Below, one piece after another: positions 1 to 4,744 of a stretch of DNA of 5,289 nucleotides. Position 1 is the stretch's first letter. The number at the start of each line of letters is the position of its first letter. This stretch comes from Parcubacteria group bacterium Athens0714_26 (GTDB lineage: Bacteria > Patescibacteriota > Minisyncoccia > UBA6257 > 02-FULL-45-10c), in assembly GCA_007376745.1 (NCBI GenBank), contig VMGU01000065.1, positions 1 to 5,289 of the forward strand. Reading direction: 5' to 3'. The notes beneath the pieces were generated by a model, which made no database searches, was not told the DNA's origin, and worked only from the letters and a program-made list of their open reading frames with translations. The position numbers were made by a program, and so were the translations under genes.

Positions 1-21
1 CCAGACGTCCGCATTGGTCGA

Positions 22-50
22 TTGGACTTATTTCGCCCTTACGTTATATT
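22..50 (+). promoter_or_regulatory. Weak candidate promoter upstream of aspS
   Basis: A -10-like TATATT (45-50, 5 of 6 to consensus) lies exactly 17 bp after TTGGAC (22-27, only 3 of 6). A start near base 57 would give aspS a leader of about 90 nt. A competing candidate is TTGCAT (104-109), 17 bp, TATTAT (127-132), which would start transcription only about 10 nt before the ATG at 149. The region is AT-rich, so chance matches are likely. Bases 1-63 are also open in two frames and could include the tail of an upstream gene, but neither short tail is recognisable. Confidence 0.25.
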
Positions 51-148
51 TGTAATAAATTAACAGTTGAAAAGTCTCAAATGTTATGGACGAGTACATA
101 TACTTGCATCAAATATTCCGAGGCTGTATTATTATTTCAAAAGAAAAA

Positions 149-1462
149 ATGAAAAGAATTTTAATCGGAGATTTAGGAAGGTTTATTGACGAAAGGGTTT
201 TTGTAGCGGGATGGGTGCACGCAATAAGGAATCAGAAAAAGATGCAGTTTTTGATTATTCGAGACCATACCGGTTTAGTCCAGGTTGTTCATGCACGGAA
301 GGATTCGGATGATCCAATCGCAAAGGCGATTGATGGTTTGACTACAGAATCAGCGGTGGAGGTTGTCGGTAAGGTTATTGAAAATTCACAGGTAAAACTT
401 GGCCAGAAAGAAATTTTGGTTGAAGAATTTGTGGTTGACAATCTTTCCGAATCTTCCATACCCATCACGGAAGAAACTGCTCTTGAAGGTAGAATGGATT
501 GGAGATTTCTCGATCTCAGACGTCCTGCTAATTTTCTTGTTTTTCAGGTTCAAACAACGGCGGAGTATGCAATGCGGTCATTTTGGCAAGAAAACGGATT
601 TATTGAAATGCATTCACCGAAATTTATGGGTGGTGCGAGTGAGTCCGGGGCTGAATTGTTTGAAGTAAAATATTTTGATCGCAAAGCCTATTTAGCGCAA
701 TCCCCGCAGTTTTATAAGCAAATGGCAATGTCTGCCGGGTTTGATAAGGTATTTGAAATTGGTCCGGTATTTCGTGCCAACCCTTCATTTACTTCTCGCC
801 ACGACACCGAATTCACAAGTATTGATGTTGAAATTTCTTGGGTCAAATCTCATGAAGATGTTATGCAATTTGAAGAAAGCTGGCTGAAGTATGTGCTTGA
901 AAAAGTTAAAGAAAAACACGGTGAAGCGATAAAGCAAATGTTTGGAGTTGAAATTACGGTTCCCAAAATTCCTTTTCCCAGAGTAAGTATGGCTGAAGCA
1001 TACAAAATTCTAAAAGAGAATTTTGATTACACGGTAGCGCGAGAAGGGAAAGGAGATTTGGATCCGGAGGGAGAAAGATTGCTGGCTAAATATATTTTAG
1101 AAAAGTTTGGCCACGATTTTATTTTCGTTACCGATTATCCAACTTCGGTGCGGCCCTTCTATCACATGCGAAATGCAGAAAATCCGGAAATTACCAACAG
1201 CTTTGACCTTATTTGGAAAGGACTTGAGGTGACAACCGGAGCTCAAAGAGAGCATAGGCACGAAATACTTGTTAAACAAGTCATTGAAAAGGGGATTAAC
1301 CCAAAGTCGATTCAATACTATCTAGATTTTTTCAAATATGGGTGCCCGCCTCATGGAGGTTATGGGTTTGGTTTAACGCGTATGCTTATGGTTATGCTTG
1401 GATTTAAGAATGTCCGGGAAGTAACATATTTATACAGGGGACCAAATAGACTATCCCCTTAA
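149..1462 (+). CDS. aspS: Aspartate--tRNA ligase, archaeal type (aspartyl-tRNA synthetase)
   Basis: Cytoplasmic class II synthetase that charges tRNA-Asp with aspartate using ATP; non-discriminating members also make Asp-tRNA-Asn for the GatCAB amidotransferase. The product of 437 residues starts with an OB-fold anticodon-binding domain (about 15-100, with AGWVHAIRN). The catalytic domain follows: SPQFYKQ (about 185-191, aspartate site), motif 2 FRAN..TSRHDTEF (208-222) and motif 3 GGYGFGLTR (403-411). The bacterial-type GAD insertion is absent, so this is the short archaeal/eukaryotic form, also common in CPR bacteria. I chose ATG 149 because family members begin just before the OB fold; an in-frame ATG at 86 would add 21 unconserved residues. 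No Shine-Dalgarno precedes either start. His24 matches the position where discriminating archaeal enzymes have Trp, suggesting relaxed tRNA choice, but Lys83 is of the discriminating type. The identity is firm; the tRNA specificity is inferred. Confidence 0.96.
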   Translation: MKRILIGDLGRFIDERVFVAGWVHAIRNQKKMQFLIIRDHTGLVQVVHARKDSDDPIAKAIDGLTTESAVEVVGKVIENSQVKLGQKEILVEEFVVDNLSESSIPITEETALEGRMDWRFLDLRRPANFLVFQVQTTAEYAMRSFWQENGFIEMHSPKFMGGASESGAELFEVKYFDRKAYLAQSPQFYKQMAMSAGFDKVFEIGPVFRANPSFTSRHDTEFTSIDVEISWVKSHEDVMQFEESWLKYVLEKVKEKHGEAIKQMFGVEITVPKIPFPRVSMAEAYKILKENFDYTVAREGKGDLDPEGERLLAKYILEKFGHDFIFVTDYPTSVRPFYHMRNAENPEITNSFDLIWKGLEVTTGAQREHRHEILVKQVIEKGINPKSIQYYLDFFKYGCPPHGGYGFGLTRMLMVMLGFKNVREVTYLYRGPNRLSP

Positions 1463-1471
1463 TTAGGGGAT

Positions 1472-1507
1472 AAATGGAGAGTAGAAATACTCTCCATTTT
1501 CTTTATT
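1472..1507 (+). terminator. Rho-independent terminator of aspS
   Basis: A perfect 12-bp stem (1472-1483 with 1488-1499) is capped by a GAAA tetraloop and runs into TTTTCTTTATT. A second hairpin, TATCCCC/GGGGATA (1452-1458 with 1466-1472), sits just upstream with the aspS stop codon in its loop; it shares base 1472, so the two compete slightly. The terminator separates aspS from ndk, so ndk probably has its own promoter in the AT-rich 1508-1562 stretch, where I see no convincing -35/-10 pair. Confidence 0.9.
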
Positions 1508-1562
1508 AAACATTCACTTAAGTATTACAAATTTATAAATTAATAAAAAATAATAAAATAAT

Positions 1563-2099
1563 ATGCCAAAAAGATTCAAAGAAGAAAAAACTTTAATACT
1601 TGTAAAGCCTGATGGCGTAAAAAGAGGACTTGTCGGCGAAATTGTAAAACGTATTGAACAGCGGGGTCTTAAAATTATCGCTTTAAAAATGTTTTGGGCC
1701 AATGAAAAAGATTTTACAAAGCATTATTCGGATGCGGAAGATAATTTGCGTAATATGGGCCAAAAAACTTTGGCGACTTACCAGAAATTGGTTCACGGCT
1801 GGATTGTGGAGTTTATGACTTCCGGCCCAATTATTAAAATGGTTATCCAAGGGCTCCATGCCGTTGAGATGGTTAGAAAATTGGTGGGTAACACTATGCC
1901 GTCGCAGGCGGAGATGGGTACTATCAGAGGTGATTTTTCGGTAGACTCGTCTGTGTTGGCTAATGCCCAGAAAAGGGCTATCCGGAACATCGTCCACGCC
2001 TCGGGTAATCTTGCGGAGGCCGAACATGAGATTTCTTTATGGTTTACACCCGATGAAATCCATGTTTATACGCGCGCAGAGGAGGATATAATGTTTTAA
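1563..2099 (+). CDS. ndk: Nucleoside diphosphate kinase with helical insert
   Basis: Cytoplasmic enzyme that transfers the gamma phosphate of ATP to other nucleoside diphosphates through a phosphohistidine, balancing NTP and dNTP pools. The start shows the family motif TLILVKPDGVKRG (10-22, Lys15 in the phosphate site). HY (54-55), EFMTSGP (83-89), GTIRGDF (119-125) and the active-site segment NIVHASGN (142-149, catalytic His145) follow in order. At 178 residues it exceeds the usual 140 or so. The excess is a charged, probably helical insert at about 58-78, between HY and the EFMTSGP strand, a form I associate with CPR bacteria, plus a short acidic C-terminal tail. The gene has no Shine-Dalgarno; the ATG follows an A/T-only stretch. 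It lies 100 bp after aspS, separated by a terminator. A weak palindrome (2116-2129) follows the stop. Confidence 0.96.
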   Translation: MPKRFKEEKTLILVKPDGVKRGLVGEIVKRIEQRGLKIIALKMFWANEKDFTKHYSDAEDNLRNMGQKTLATYQKLVHGWIVEFMTSGPIIKMVIQGLHAVEMVRKLVGNTMPSQAEMGTIRGDFSVDSSVLANAQKRAIRNIVHASGNLAEAEHEISLWFTPDEIHVYTRAEEDIMF

Positions 2100-2115
2100 T
2101 TGCGGGTTGACTTTT

Positions 2116-2129
2116 GTAAAAATTTTTAC
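2116..2129. promoter_or_regulatory. 14-bp perfect palindrome after ndk
   Basis: GTAAAAATTTTTAC is a perfect palindrome 16 bp after the ndk stop, followed by GTTTTAG. It could be a very weak ndk terminator or an operator upstream of the RNA gene promoter at 2139. With no loop bases and an A/T-only core it may also be chance in AT-rich DNA. Confidence 0.25.
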
Positions 2130-2138
2130 GTTTTAGTA

Positions 2139-2167
2139 TTGAAAATCAAAGTTTTTTATGCTATGCT
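2139..2167 (+). promoter_or_regulatory. Sigma70-type promoter for the structured RNA
   Basis: TTGAAA (2139-2144), a 17-bp spacer and TATGCT (2162-2167) form a good housekeeping promoter. The predicted start 6-7 nt after the -10 box falls at G2174, exactly the first base of the terminal stem of the RNA at 2174-2297. That agreement supports both calls. Confidence 0.65.
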
Positions 2168-2173
2168 GTGTTT

Positions 2174-2297
2174 GAAATCCTATTCGGTTTCCTGAACAAG
2201 TCATTTGTTAAAGGGAGGATAACGCGGAATAGACCTTGGTTTATTTCGGAGTCCACCCACCTAAAAACTTAACAGGGACTAATCGAATGGGATTTTC
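2174..2297 (+). ncRNA. ssrS: Structured RNA, candidate 6S RNA
   Basis: No ORF fits here, but the sequence folds as one long interrupted hairpin. The terminal stem is 2174-2186 with 2284-2297 (13 bp, one bulged T), extended by 2189-2194 with 2273-2278. An open central region follows (2195-2212 on the left, which can form a small AACAA/TTGTT hairpin; 2259-2272 on the right). Above it lie a stem of GGGAGGAT with GTCCACCC (2213-2220 with 2251-2258, one A.A mismatch) and an apical hairpin (2225-2234 with 2239-2248). Closing stem, central bubble and apical stem are the layout of 6S RNA, which mimics open promoter DNA and sequesters sigma70 RNA polymerase. The TTCCTGA and CACCTAAAAAC..CAGGGA segments resemble those flanking the bubble in known 6S RNAs. 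At 124 nt it is shorter than the usual 150-200, and no clear terminator follows, so the identity is a hypothesis. Confidence 0.6.
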
Positions 2298-2335
2298 GTA
2301 TTTTAGGGAAGCTTTTTAATAATATTAATTTAAAA

Positions 2336-2406
2336 CGGACTGTAGTATAACGGCAGTATACGCCCTTGGGGTGGGCGTGAACCGGGTTCGACTCCCGGCA
2401 GTCCGA
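2336..2406 (+). tRNA. tRNA-Pro (anticodon GGG)
   Basis: A full cloverleaf can be drawn. The acceptor stem CGGACTG/CAGTCCG (2336-2342 with 2399-2405) has 7 perfect pairs. The D stem is GTAT/GTAT with two G.U pairs and loop AACGGCA; the anticodon stem is CGCCC/GGGCG with loop TTGGGGT; the variable loop is TGAA; the T stem is CCGGG/CCCGG with loop TTCGACT. The anticodon at 2368-2370 is GGG, read by proline codons CCC/CCU. C1-G72, discriminator A73, G35/G36 and G37 are typical proline features. The CCA end is not encoded (A2406 is followed by AAAAA), so a CCA-adding enzyme is needed. It lies 38 nt after the structured RNA, with which it may be co-transcribed. Confidence 0.95.
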
Positions 2407-2411
2407 AAAAA

Positions 2412-2448
2412 TTGACAAATTAAGCAGCGTATATTAATGTGTTAAAAT
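2412..2448 (+). promoter_or_regulatory. Promoter for the gene at 2545
   Basis: A perfect -35 TTGACA lies at 2412-2417. A -10 at 17 bp would be TAATGT (2435-2440, 3 of 6), while an extended -10 TGTTAAAAT (2440-2448) is closer to consensus but too far from that -35. Either gives a leader of roughly 90 nt containing the hairpin at 2486-2528. Confidence 0.55.
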
Positions 2449-2485
2449 AATTATTAAGTACCTTAATAAAAAGTAAAAATATAAC

Positions 2486-2528
2486 GTCTTGAGGATATCC
2501 TGAAACAGGATAATTTAATCCTTAAGAC
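2486..2528 (+). promoter_or_regulatory. Structured 5' leader hairpin
   Basis: The outer stem GTCTTGAGGAT/ATCCTTAAGAC (2486-2496 with 2518-2528, 11 pairs including one G.U) stacks directly on an inner hairpin ATCCTG/CAGGAT (2497-2502 with 2506-2511, loop AAA). Six unpaired bases, AATTTA, lie on the 3' side. AGGAT and ATCCT each occur twice, so 2507-2511 can alternatively pair with 2518-2522 and break the long stem. It ends 6 nt before the GGGAGG ribosome site and is followed by A residues, so it is not a terminator on this strand. Likely roles are control of translation or mRNA stability. I recognise no riboswitch class. Confidence 0.6.
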
Positions 2529-2544
2529 AAAAAAGGGAGGAATA

Positions 2545-2811
2545 ATGGAAATCGTAGCAATGTTTCAAGGGGAGAATCAACCGCTGGTGGATTTGTTGAA
2601 GAAAGCAAATATCCGCGCGGAGTCGGCGCAAGGCCGCGTCATTATGTGGCTTCCCTATAAAGGAGAGGGTGGCATAAAAATGTATGATTTGAATCTTCCG
2701 TACGCGCTCAACCCGAAAATTTTATATCTTCACTGTAGTGAATATGGTGGCGCGGGTAGAAGCAAAGAAGGGGTCAGCTCGGTTATTTGCATACAAGCGG
2801 TCTCTGGATAA
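2545..2811 (+). CDS. Unrecognised protein, first reading frame of a probable frameshifted gene
   Basis: The ATG sits 4 nt after a strong Shine-Dalgarno, GGGAGG (2535-2540), and behind a promoter and leader hairpin, so translation from here is likely. The 88-residue product begins with an amphipathic segment (MEIVAMFQGENQPLVDLLKK), then a mixed region with VIMWLPYKGEGG and LNLPYALNPKILYLH. It has no signal peptide and no family I can name. The frame stops at 2809-2811, while a longer frame (+1 relative) is open from 2693 to 3100 with protein-like content and no ribosome site of its own. One homopolymer error, for example at GGGG 2770-2773, would fuse the two into about 184 residues. The N-terminal 60 residues look genuinely coding; the last 25 are doubtful. 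Confidence 0.6.
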   Translation: MEIVAMFQGENQPLVDLLKKANIRAESAQGRVIMWLPYKGEGGIKMYDLNLPYALNPKILYLHCSEYGGAGRSKEGVSSVICIQAVSG

Positions 2812-3100
2812 GTTTTTTAGTTATTATATCCAGGCATACTTTTTAGTCCCGTCCGCGGTGGCAACCGTAACGGCTTATAGAGATAGAAATATTAAAATCC
2901 AAGAGCACAGAATTAAACAGAGAGGAATCGAAGCATGGATTAATACTAAAGAGTTCTGGTGTAATCGGTTGGGCCTCTTACCAAAGCATCTTCAGTATTT
3001 TCATCCAGCTGTCTTAGCAGCGTCGGATAAAAGTAATTGTACTTTGTGCGATTGCGTTCATTATGCCGCGGAGCCCGCAATAGCGCCGGTAGTGTCATAA
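2738..3100 (+). CDS. Unrecognised protein, second reading frame (probable continuation of the 2545 gene)
   Basis: The frame is open from 2693; possible starts are GTG 2738 and ATG 2744, but neither has a Shine-Dalgarno, and it overlaps the 2545 frame by over 70 bp. From about 2760 the sequence looks like real protein: basic then aromatic (LFAYKRSLDKFFSYYIQAYF), a charged helical part (RNIKIQEHRIKQRGIEAW), then a cysteine cluster CTLCDC followed by H near the C-terminus, which could bind a metal. Codon use is natural throughout, and the frame ends 26 bp before a strong terminator. The simplest reading is one gene, 2545-3100, split by a sequencing error, an inactivating mutation or programmed frameshifting. 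A separate translationally coupled gene is also possible. No function can be assigned. Confidence 0.5.
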   Translation: MNMVARVEAKKGSARLFAYKRSLDKFFSYYIQAYFLVPSAVATVTAYRDRNIKIQEHRIKQRGIEAWINTKEFWCNRLGLLPKHLQYFHPAVLAASDKSNCTLCDCVHYAAEPAIAPVVS

Positions 3101-3126
3101 CCCTCTTTTAAAAATAAATAGTTAAT

Positions 3127-3156
3127 CCCCTCGGCGTAATGTCGAGGGGCTTTTTT
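3127..3156 (+). terminator. Rho-independent terminator
   Basis: CCCCTCG/CGAGGGG (3127-3133 with 3143-3149) extends by G.U and C-G pairs to 9 bp around loop GTAAT, then C and six T (3151-3156). It ends the transcript of the unrecognised gene 26 bp after its stop. Confidence 0.93.
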
Positions 3157-3173
3157 ATGGAAATCCGATATAT

Positions 3174-3207
3174 AAAAATCGCCGGCTGGTTAACGCGGCG
3201 ATTTTTT
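3174..3207. terminator. Bidirectional terminator overlapping the rpmB 3' end
   Basis: An 11-bp stem (3174-3184 with 3196-3206), core ATCGCCG/CGGCGAT, has an 11-nt loop. On the plus strand it is followed by a run of T (3202-3207) and backs up the terminator at 3127-3156. On the minus strand it ends in TTTTT and terminates rpmB. The last rpmB codons form one arm and the rpmB stop codon (3190-3192) lies in the loop, so the terminator is partly coding. Confidence 0.85.
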
Positions 3208-3432
3208 AATGACGGACTTTTTAGCAATAGTTTTAACAGCGACAGCATTTTTTTGCTTATTGCGTCTTAGGCATTTAATGCAAAGCTTAACCCGTTTGGA
3301 CTGGCCGGTTACATTGGCCCATTGGAGATTAACCTGTTTTTTAAATGAGTTGGTTGGGTTATAGTGACCACGTAGCAAAGTGCGAACGCCCCCAACAACA
3401 TATTTTTTACTGCAGTTATAACACATTCTCAT
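3190..3432 (-). CDS. rpmB: 50S ribosomal protein bL28
   Basis: Structural protein of the large ribosomal subunit. The 80-residue product has the bL28 layout: N-terminal CYNC (Cys4, Cys7), LLRGHYNPT (19-27), the NLQWANV strand (35-41), KRVKLCIKCLRR (46-57, Cys51 and Cys54), then a lysine-rich tail that probably contacts rRNA. The two CxxC pairs suggest a zinc-binding (C+) form. The LLRGHYNPT stretch resembles CPR versions as I remember them. The start is the upstream ATG (MRMC); the second ATG two codons on is possible. There is no Shine-Dalgarno and the best promoter leaves almost no leader. The gene stands alone, convergent with the upstream genes and divergent from the csg operon, and ends in a bidirectional terminator. 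Confidence 0.93.
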   Translation of the reverse strand: MRMCYNCSKKYVVGGVRTLLRGHYNPTNSFKKQVNLQWANVTGQSKRVKLCIKCLRRNKQKNAVAVKTIAKKSVIKKSPR

Positions 3433-3442
3433 AATGTATATT

Positions 3443-3471
3443 AGTCTACAAAACTAATAGATATAAATCAA
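3443..3471 (-). promoter_or_regulatory. Candidate rpmB promoter with inverted repeat
   Basis: On the minus strand TTGATT (3471-3466), 17 bp, TAGACT (3448-3443) match the two boxes at 4 of 6 each. Transcription would begin about 4 nt before the rpmB ATG, giving a nearly leaderless mRNA, which fits its missing Shine-Dalgarno. An inverted repeat ATTAGT/ACTAAT (3440-3445 with 3453-3458) covers the -10 box and could be an operator. Confidence 0.35.
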
Positions 3472-3561
3472 GACAATTAATAGCTGGTTTAATAATTAAA
3501 AATTTCACAGATTACTTTTTTTCTGATTTGTATTTAATTAATAAAAATATCTCTTACTGCC

Positions 3562-3595
3562 ATACCATGGTATAACGCTACAACGCGTTATAGCG
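3562..3595. repeat. Structured palindromic unit A
   Basis: Two palindromes lie side by side: the perfect 12-mer ATACCATGGTAT (3562-3573), and GCTACAACGCGTTATAGC (3577-3594), which forms a 7-bp stem with one C.A mismatch and loop CGCG and can be lengthened by C3576-G3595. Unit B, 91 bp downstream, shares ACCATGGTAT exactly and keeps the second hairpin through paired changes. It lies in the AT-rich, gene-free region 3433-3720. It could be a binding site for a dimeric regulator, a REP-like element or the end of a decayed mobile element. Confidence 0.65.
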
Positions 3596-3652
3596 CCAAC
3601 ATTTTATTTAAAATTTTATATTGTATCGTAATATTGTAATTTCCCCGCCGCT

Positions 3653-3686
3653 ACACCATGGTATGGTGTTATCTTGCGAGATAGCG
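3653..3686. repeat. Structured palindromic unit B
   Basis: ACACCA/TGGTGT (3653-3658 with 3664-3669, loop TGGTA) is followed at once by GTTATCT/AGATAGC (3668-3674 with 3679-3685, loop TGCG); the two share bases 3668-3669, so both full stems cannot form together. Compared with unit A, the second stem replaces A-T by C-G and by T-A, C-G by T.G, and C.A by T-A, all keeping or improving pairing. The unit ends 36 bp before the -35 box of the csg promoter, a position suited to an activator or repressor site. Confidence 0.65.
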
Positions 3687-3722
3687 ACTGCGTCTAGTTT
3701 GGATTTTAAAAAGCTAGGGCAT

Positions 3723-3751
3723 TTGACAAAATTAAGTAAATCTATTAAGAT
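3723..3751 (+). promoter_or_regulatory. Near-consensus promoter of the csg operon
   Basis: A perfect TTGACA (3723-3728), a 17-bp spacer and TAAGAT (3746-3751) form the best promoter in the window. Transcription would start near 3758, giving a leader of about 95 nt before csgE. Nothing else lies between it and the operon, so it most likely drives csgEFG. Confidence 0.75.
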
Positions 3752-3785
3752 AGCTCACTATACAGTCAGTTCCTTAAAAAAACAC

Positions 3786-3809
3786 GAGCTTGAGAAATTA
3801 AGCTCTTTT
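3786..3809 (+). terminator. Terminator-like hairpin in the csg leader (possible attenuator)
   Basis: GAGCTT/AAGCTC (3786-3791 with 3800-3805), loop GAGAAATT with a possible G.U closing pair, is followed by TTTTATAT. With six main pairs and four T it is a weak terminator. Its place between the operon promoter and csgE suggests attenuation or mRNA 5' protection, but it could equally terminate leftover transcription from upstream. Confidence 0.4.
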
Positions 3810-3852
3810 ATATAGGTAGGAAAAAGATTAAAAAAAGAAAGGAGAATTCAAA

Positions 3853-4278
3853 ATGATTGTGTGGAAAAAATTGGGATTTACGTTAGCTATGGCCGTGTGT
3901 CTGATTTTGATTTTTTGTTTTGCCGCTTACGCGCGCGAGGCAGGAGATTTGTTAGGCTCTGAAATAACGGGTTTGGTCATTGACCGGACACAAAGCAGAA
4001 TGGGACATCTCTTCTATCAAAGTTTCTCGGGACAATGGGATTCTTCCATAACGGAGGAAAACATCATTATTGCCGAGAAAATTGATTCTATGGGAAGCAG
4101 TTTGACCAGAGTTGAAGTTGGCGGCATCACGGTGTATAAAATCAGGCTCAAGCCAAGAACTAAGGACATAGAAGATATGGCGAGTTTTGCGGTCACGGTA
4201 GTTCAAGATTATGTTTATCGCAATCAGTTAGAGTTGTCCGAGAAAGAAATCAAAGCGGAGGCGCAAAATAATAAATAA
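3853..4278 (+). CDS. csgE: Curli secretion accessory protein CsgE
   Basis: Periplasmic adaptor that, in known curli systems, caps the CsgG channel from the inside and guides curlin subunits into it. Residues 1-27 are a clear signal peptide (basic MIVWKK start, long hydrophobic core, AYA cleavage site). The mature part carries the family signature GLVIDRTQSRMGHLFYQSF (40-58) and W62, close in pattern to the GLLTDHT...GHDFY..F..W segment of E. coli CsgE. NIIIAEK, GSSLTRVEVGG and a C-terminal helix with VVQDYVYRNQ follow. The length of 141 residues is near that of E. coli CsgE. The ATG follows GAAAGGAG by 8 nt. csgF starts 15 nt after the stop. A cleavable signal with no anchor implies a compartment outside the cytoplasmic membrane. 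Confidence 0.92.
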   Translation: MIVWKKLGFTLAMAVCLILIFCFAAYAREAGDLLGSEITGLVIDRTQSRMGHLFYQSFSGQWDSSITEENIIIAEKIDSMGSSLTRVEVGGITVYKIRLKPRTKDIEDMASFAVTVVQDYVYRNQLELSEKEIKAEAQNNK

Positions 4279-4293
4279 TAAAGGAGGAAAGGA

Positions 4294-4728
4294 ATGAAAG
4301 CAAAAAATCTGTTTATTATTCAGCTTGTGGTTATTGTAATTGTACTTCTGTTAGTATTTTTTCTTAACAGAAAAACTTATGGCTCGGAGTTGCTTTATCA
4401 GCCGATTAATCCGTCTTTTGGCGGCAGTCCGCTCAACGGGTCGTTTCTGTTAAATTCAGCCCAGGTTCAAAATGATCTTGAAGCAAAGAAACAAAGCGCG
4501 CCCAGAGATCCTATGACGGATTTTAAAAACAGTTTAACCAGACAGATATTAAACCGTTTGTCGCAGCAGATTATTGAGTCGGCTTTTGGCGAAGAAGAGC
4601 TCAAGCCGGGCGAGTACAATGTCGGCGACTATTCAGTTGTTGTCACCAACGACGGTAGCGGCGTCACAGTAACCATCACAGACACCACAACGGATAATTC
4701 AACCACGGTAACAGTTCCCTATTACTAA
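4294..4728 (+). CDS. csgF: Curli assembly protein CsgF
   Basis: In studied systems CsgF is exported through CsgG, plugs its N-terminal segment into the channel constriction and helps attach and nucleate curli at the surface. The diagnostic block LLYQPINPSFGG (33-44) with PLNGSFLLNSAQVQN (46-60) matches the NPxFGGxPxNGxxLLxSAQAQN pattern. A helical middle (FKNSLTRQILNRLSQQII) and a threonine-rich beta C-terminus (VTITDTTTDN) also fit the family. The length is 144 residues. The N-terminal export segment is unusual: a long hydrophobic stretch (7-24) followed by NRKTYG and no clear AxA site, so it could be cleaved near residue 30 or remain as an anchor. AAGGAGG (4281-4287) gives a strong ribosome site 6 nt before the ATG. 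Confidence 0.93.
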   Translation: MKAKNLFIIQLVVIVIVLLLVFFLNRKTYGSELLYQPINPSFGGSPLNGSFLLNSAQVQNDLEAKKQSAPRDPMTDFKNSLTRQILNRLSQQIIESAFGEEELKPGEYNVGDYSVVVTNDGSGVTVTITDTTTDNSTTVTVPYY

Positions 4729-4737
4729 AGGAGGTGA
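4727..4737 (+). promoter_or_regulatory. Very strong csgG ribosome binding site
   Basis: AAAGGAGGTGA matches the complement of the 16S rRNA 3' end over its whole length and lies 7 nt before the csgG ATG at 4745. It overlaps the csgF stop codon, favouring coupled translation. It contrasts with aspS, ndk and rpmB, which have no such site. Confidence 0.9.
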
Positions 4738-4744
4738 CGGATAA

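Noticed and set aside
1..63. Possible C-terminal tail of an upstream gene (frames ending at 55 or 63)
   Set aside because: Both tails are only 17-20 codons and neither matches a family I know; the frame cannot be decided from this window.
86..148. Upstream ATG extension of aspS by 21 residues
   Set aside because: The extra residues are not part of the archaeal-type AspRS fold and no ribosome site supports this start; the ATG at 149 gives the usual family length.
2107..2139. TTGACT (2107-2112) as a -35 box for the structured RNA
   Set aside because: The only -10-like TAGTAT is 21 bp away, while TTGAAA/TATGCT at 2139-2167 has exact 17-bp spacing and predicts the stem start.
3562..3686. CRISPR array
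   Set aside because: Only two units, with diverged sequence and a 57-bp gap; the conserved feature is hairpin structure, not identical repeats with unique spacers.
3621..3815. Plus-strand frame of 64 codons starting at TTG, or at an internal ATG near 3658
   Set aside because: No ribosome site, no recognisable family. It runs through palindromic unit B, the csg promoter and the leader hairpin, so it is better explained as chance in regulatory DNA.
3433..3852. Curlin subunit gene (csgA/csgB) or csgD regulator upstream of csgE
   Set aside because: No frame on either strand shows curlin Q/N repeats or a LuxR-type DNA-binding domain; the stretch contains only promoters, palindromes and AT-rich DNA.
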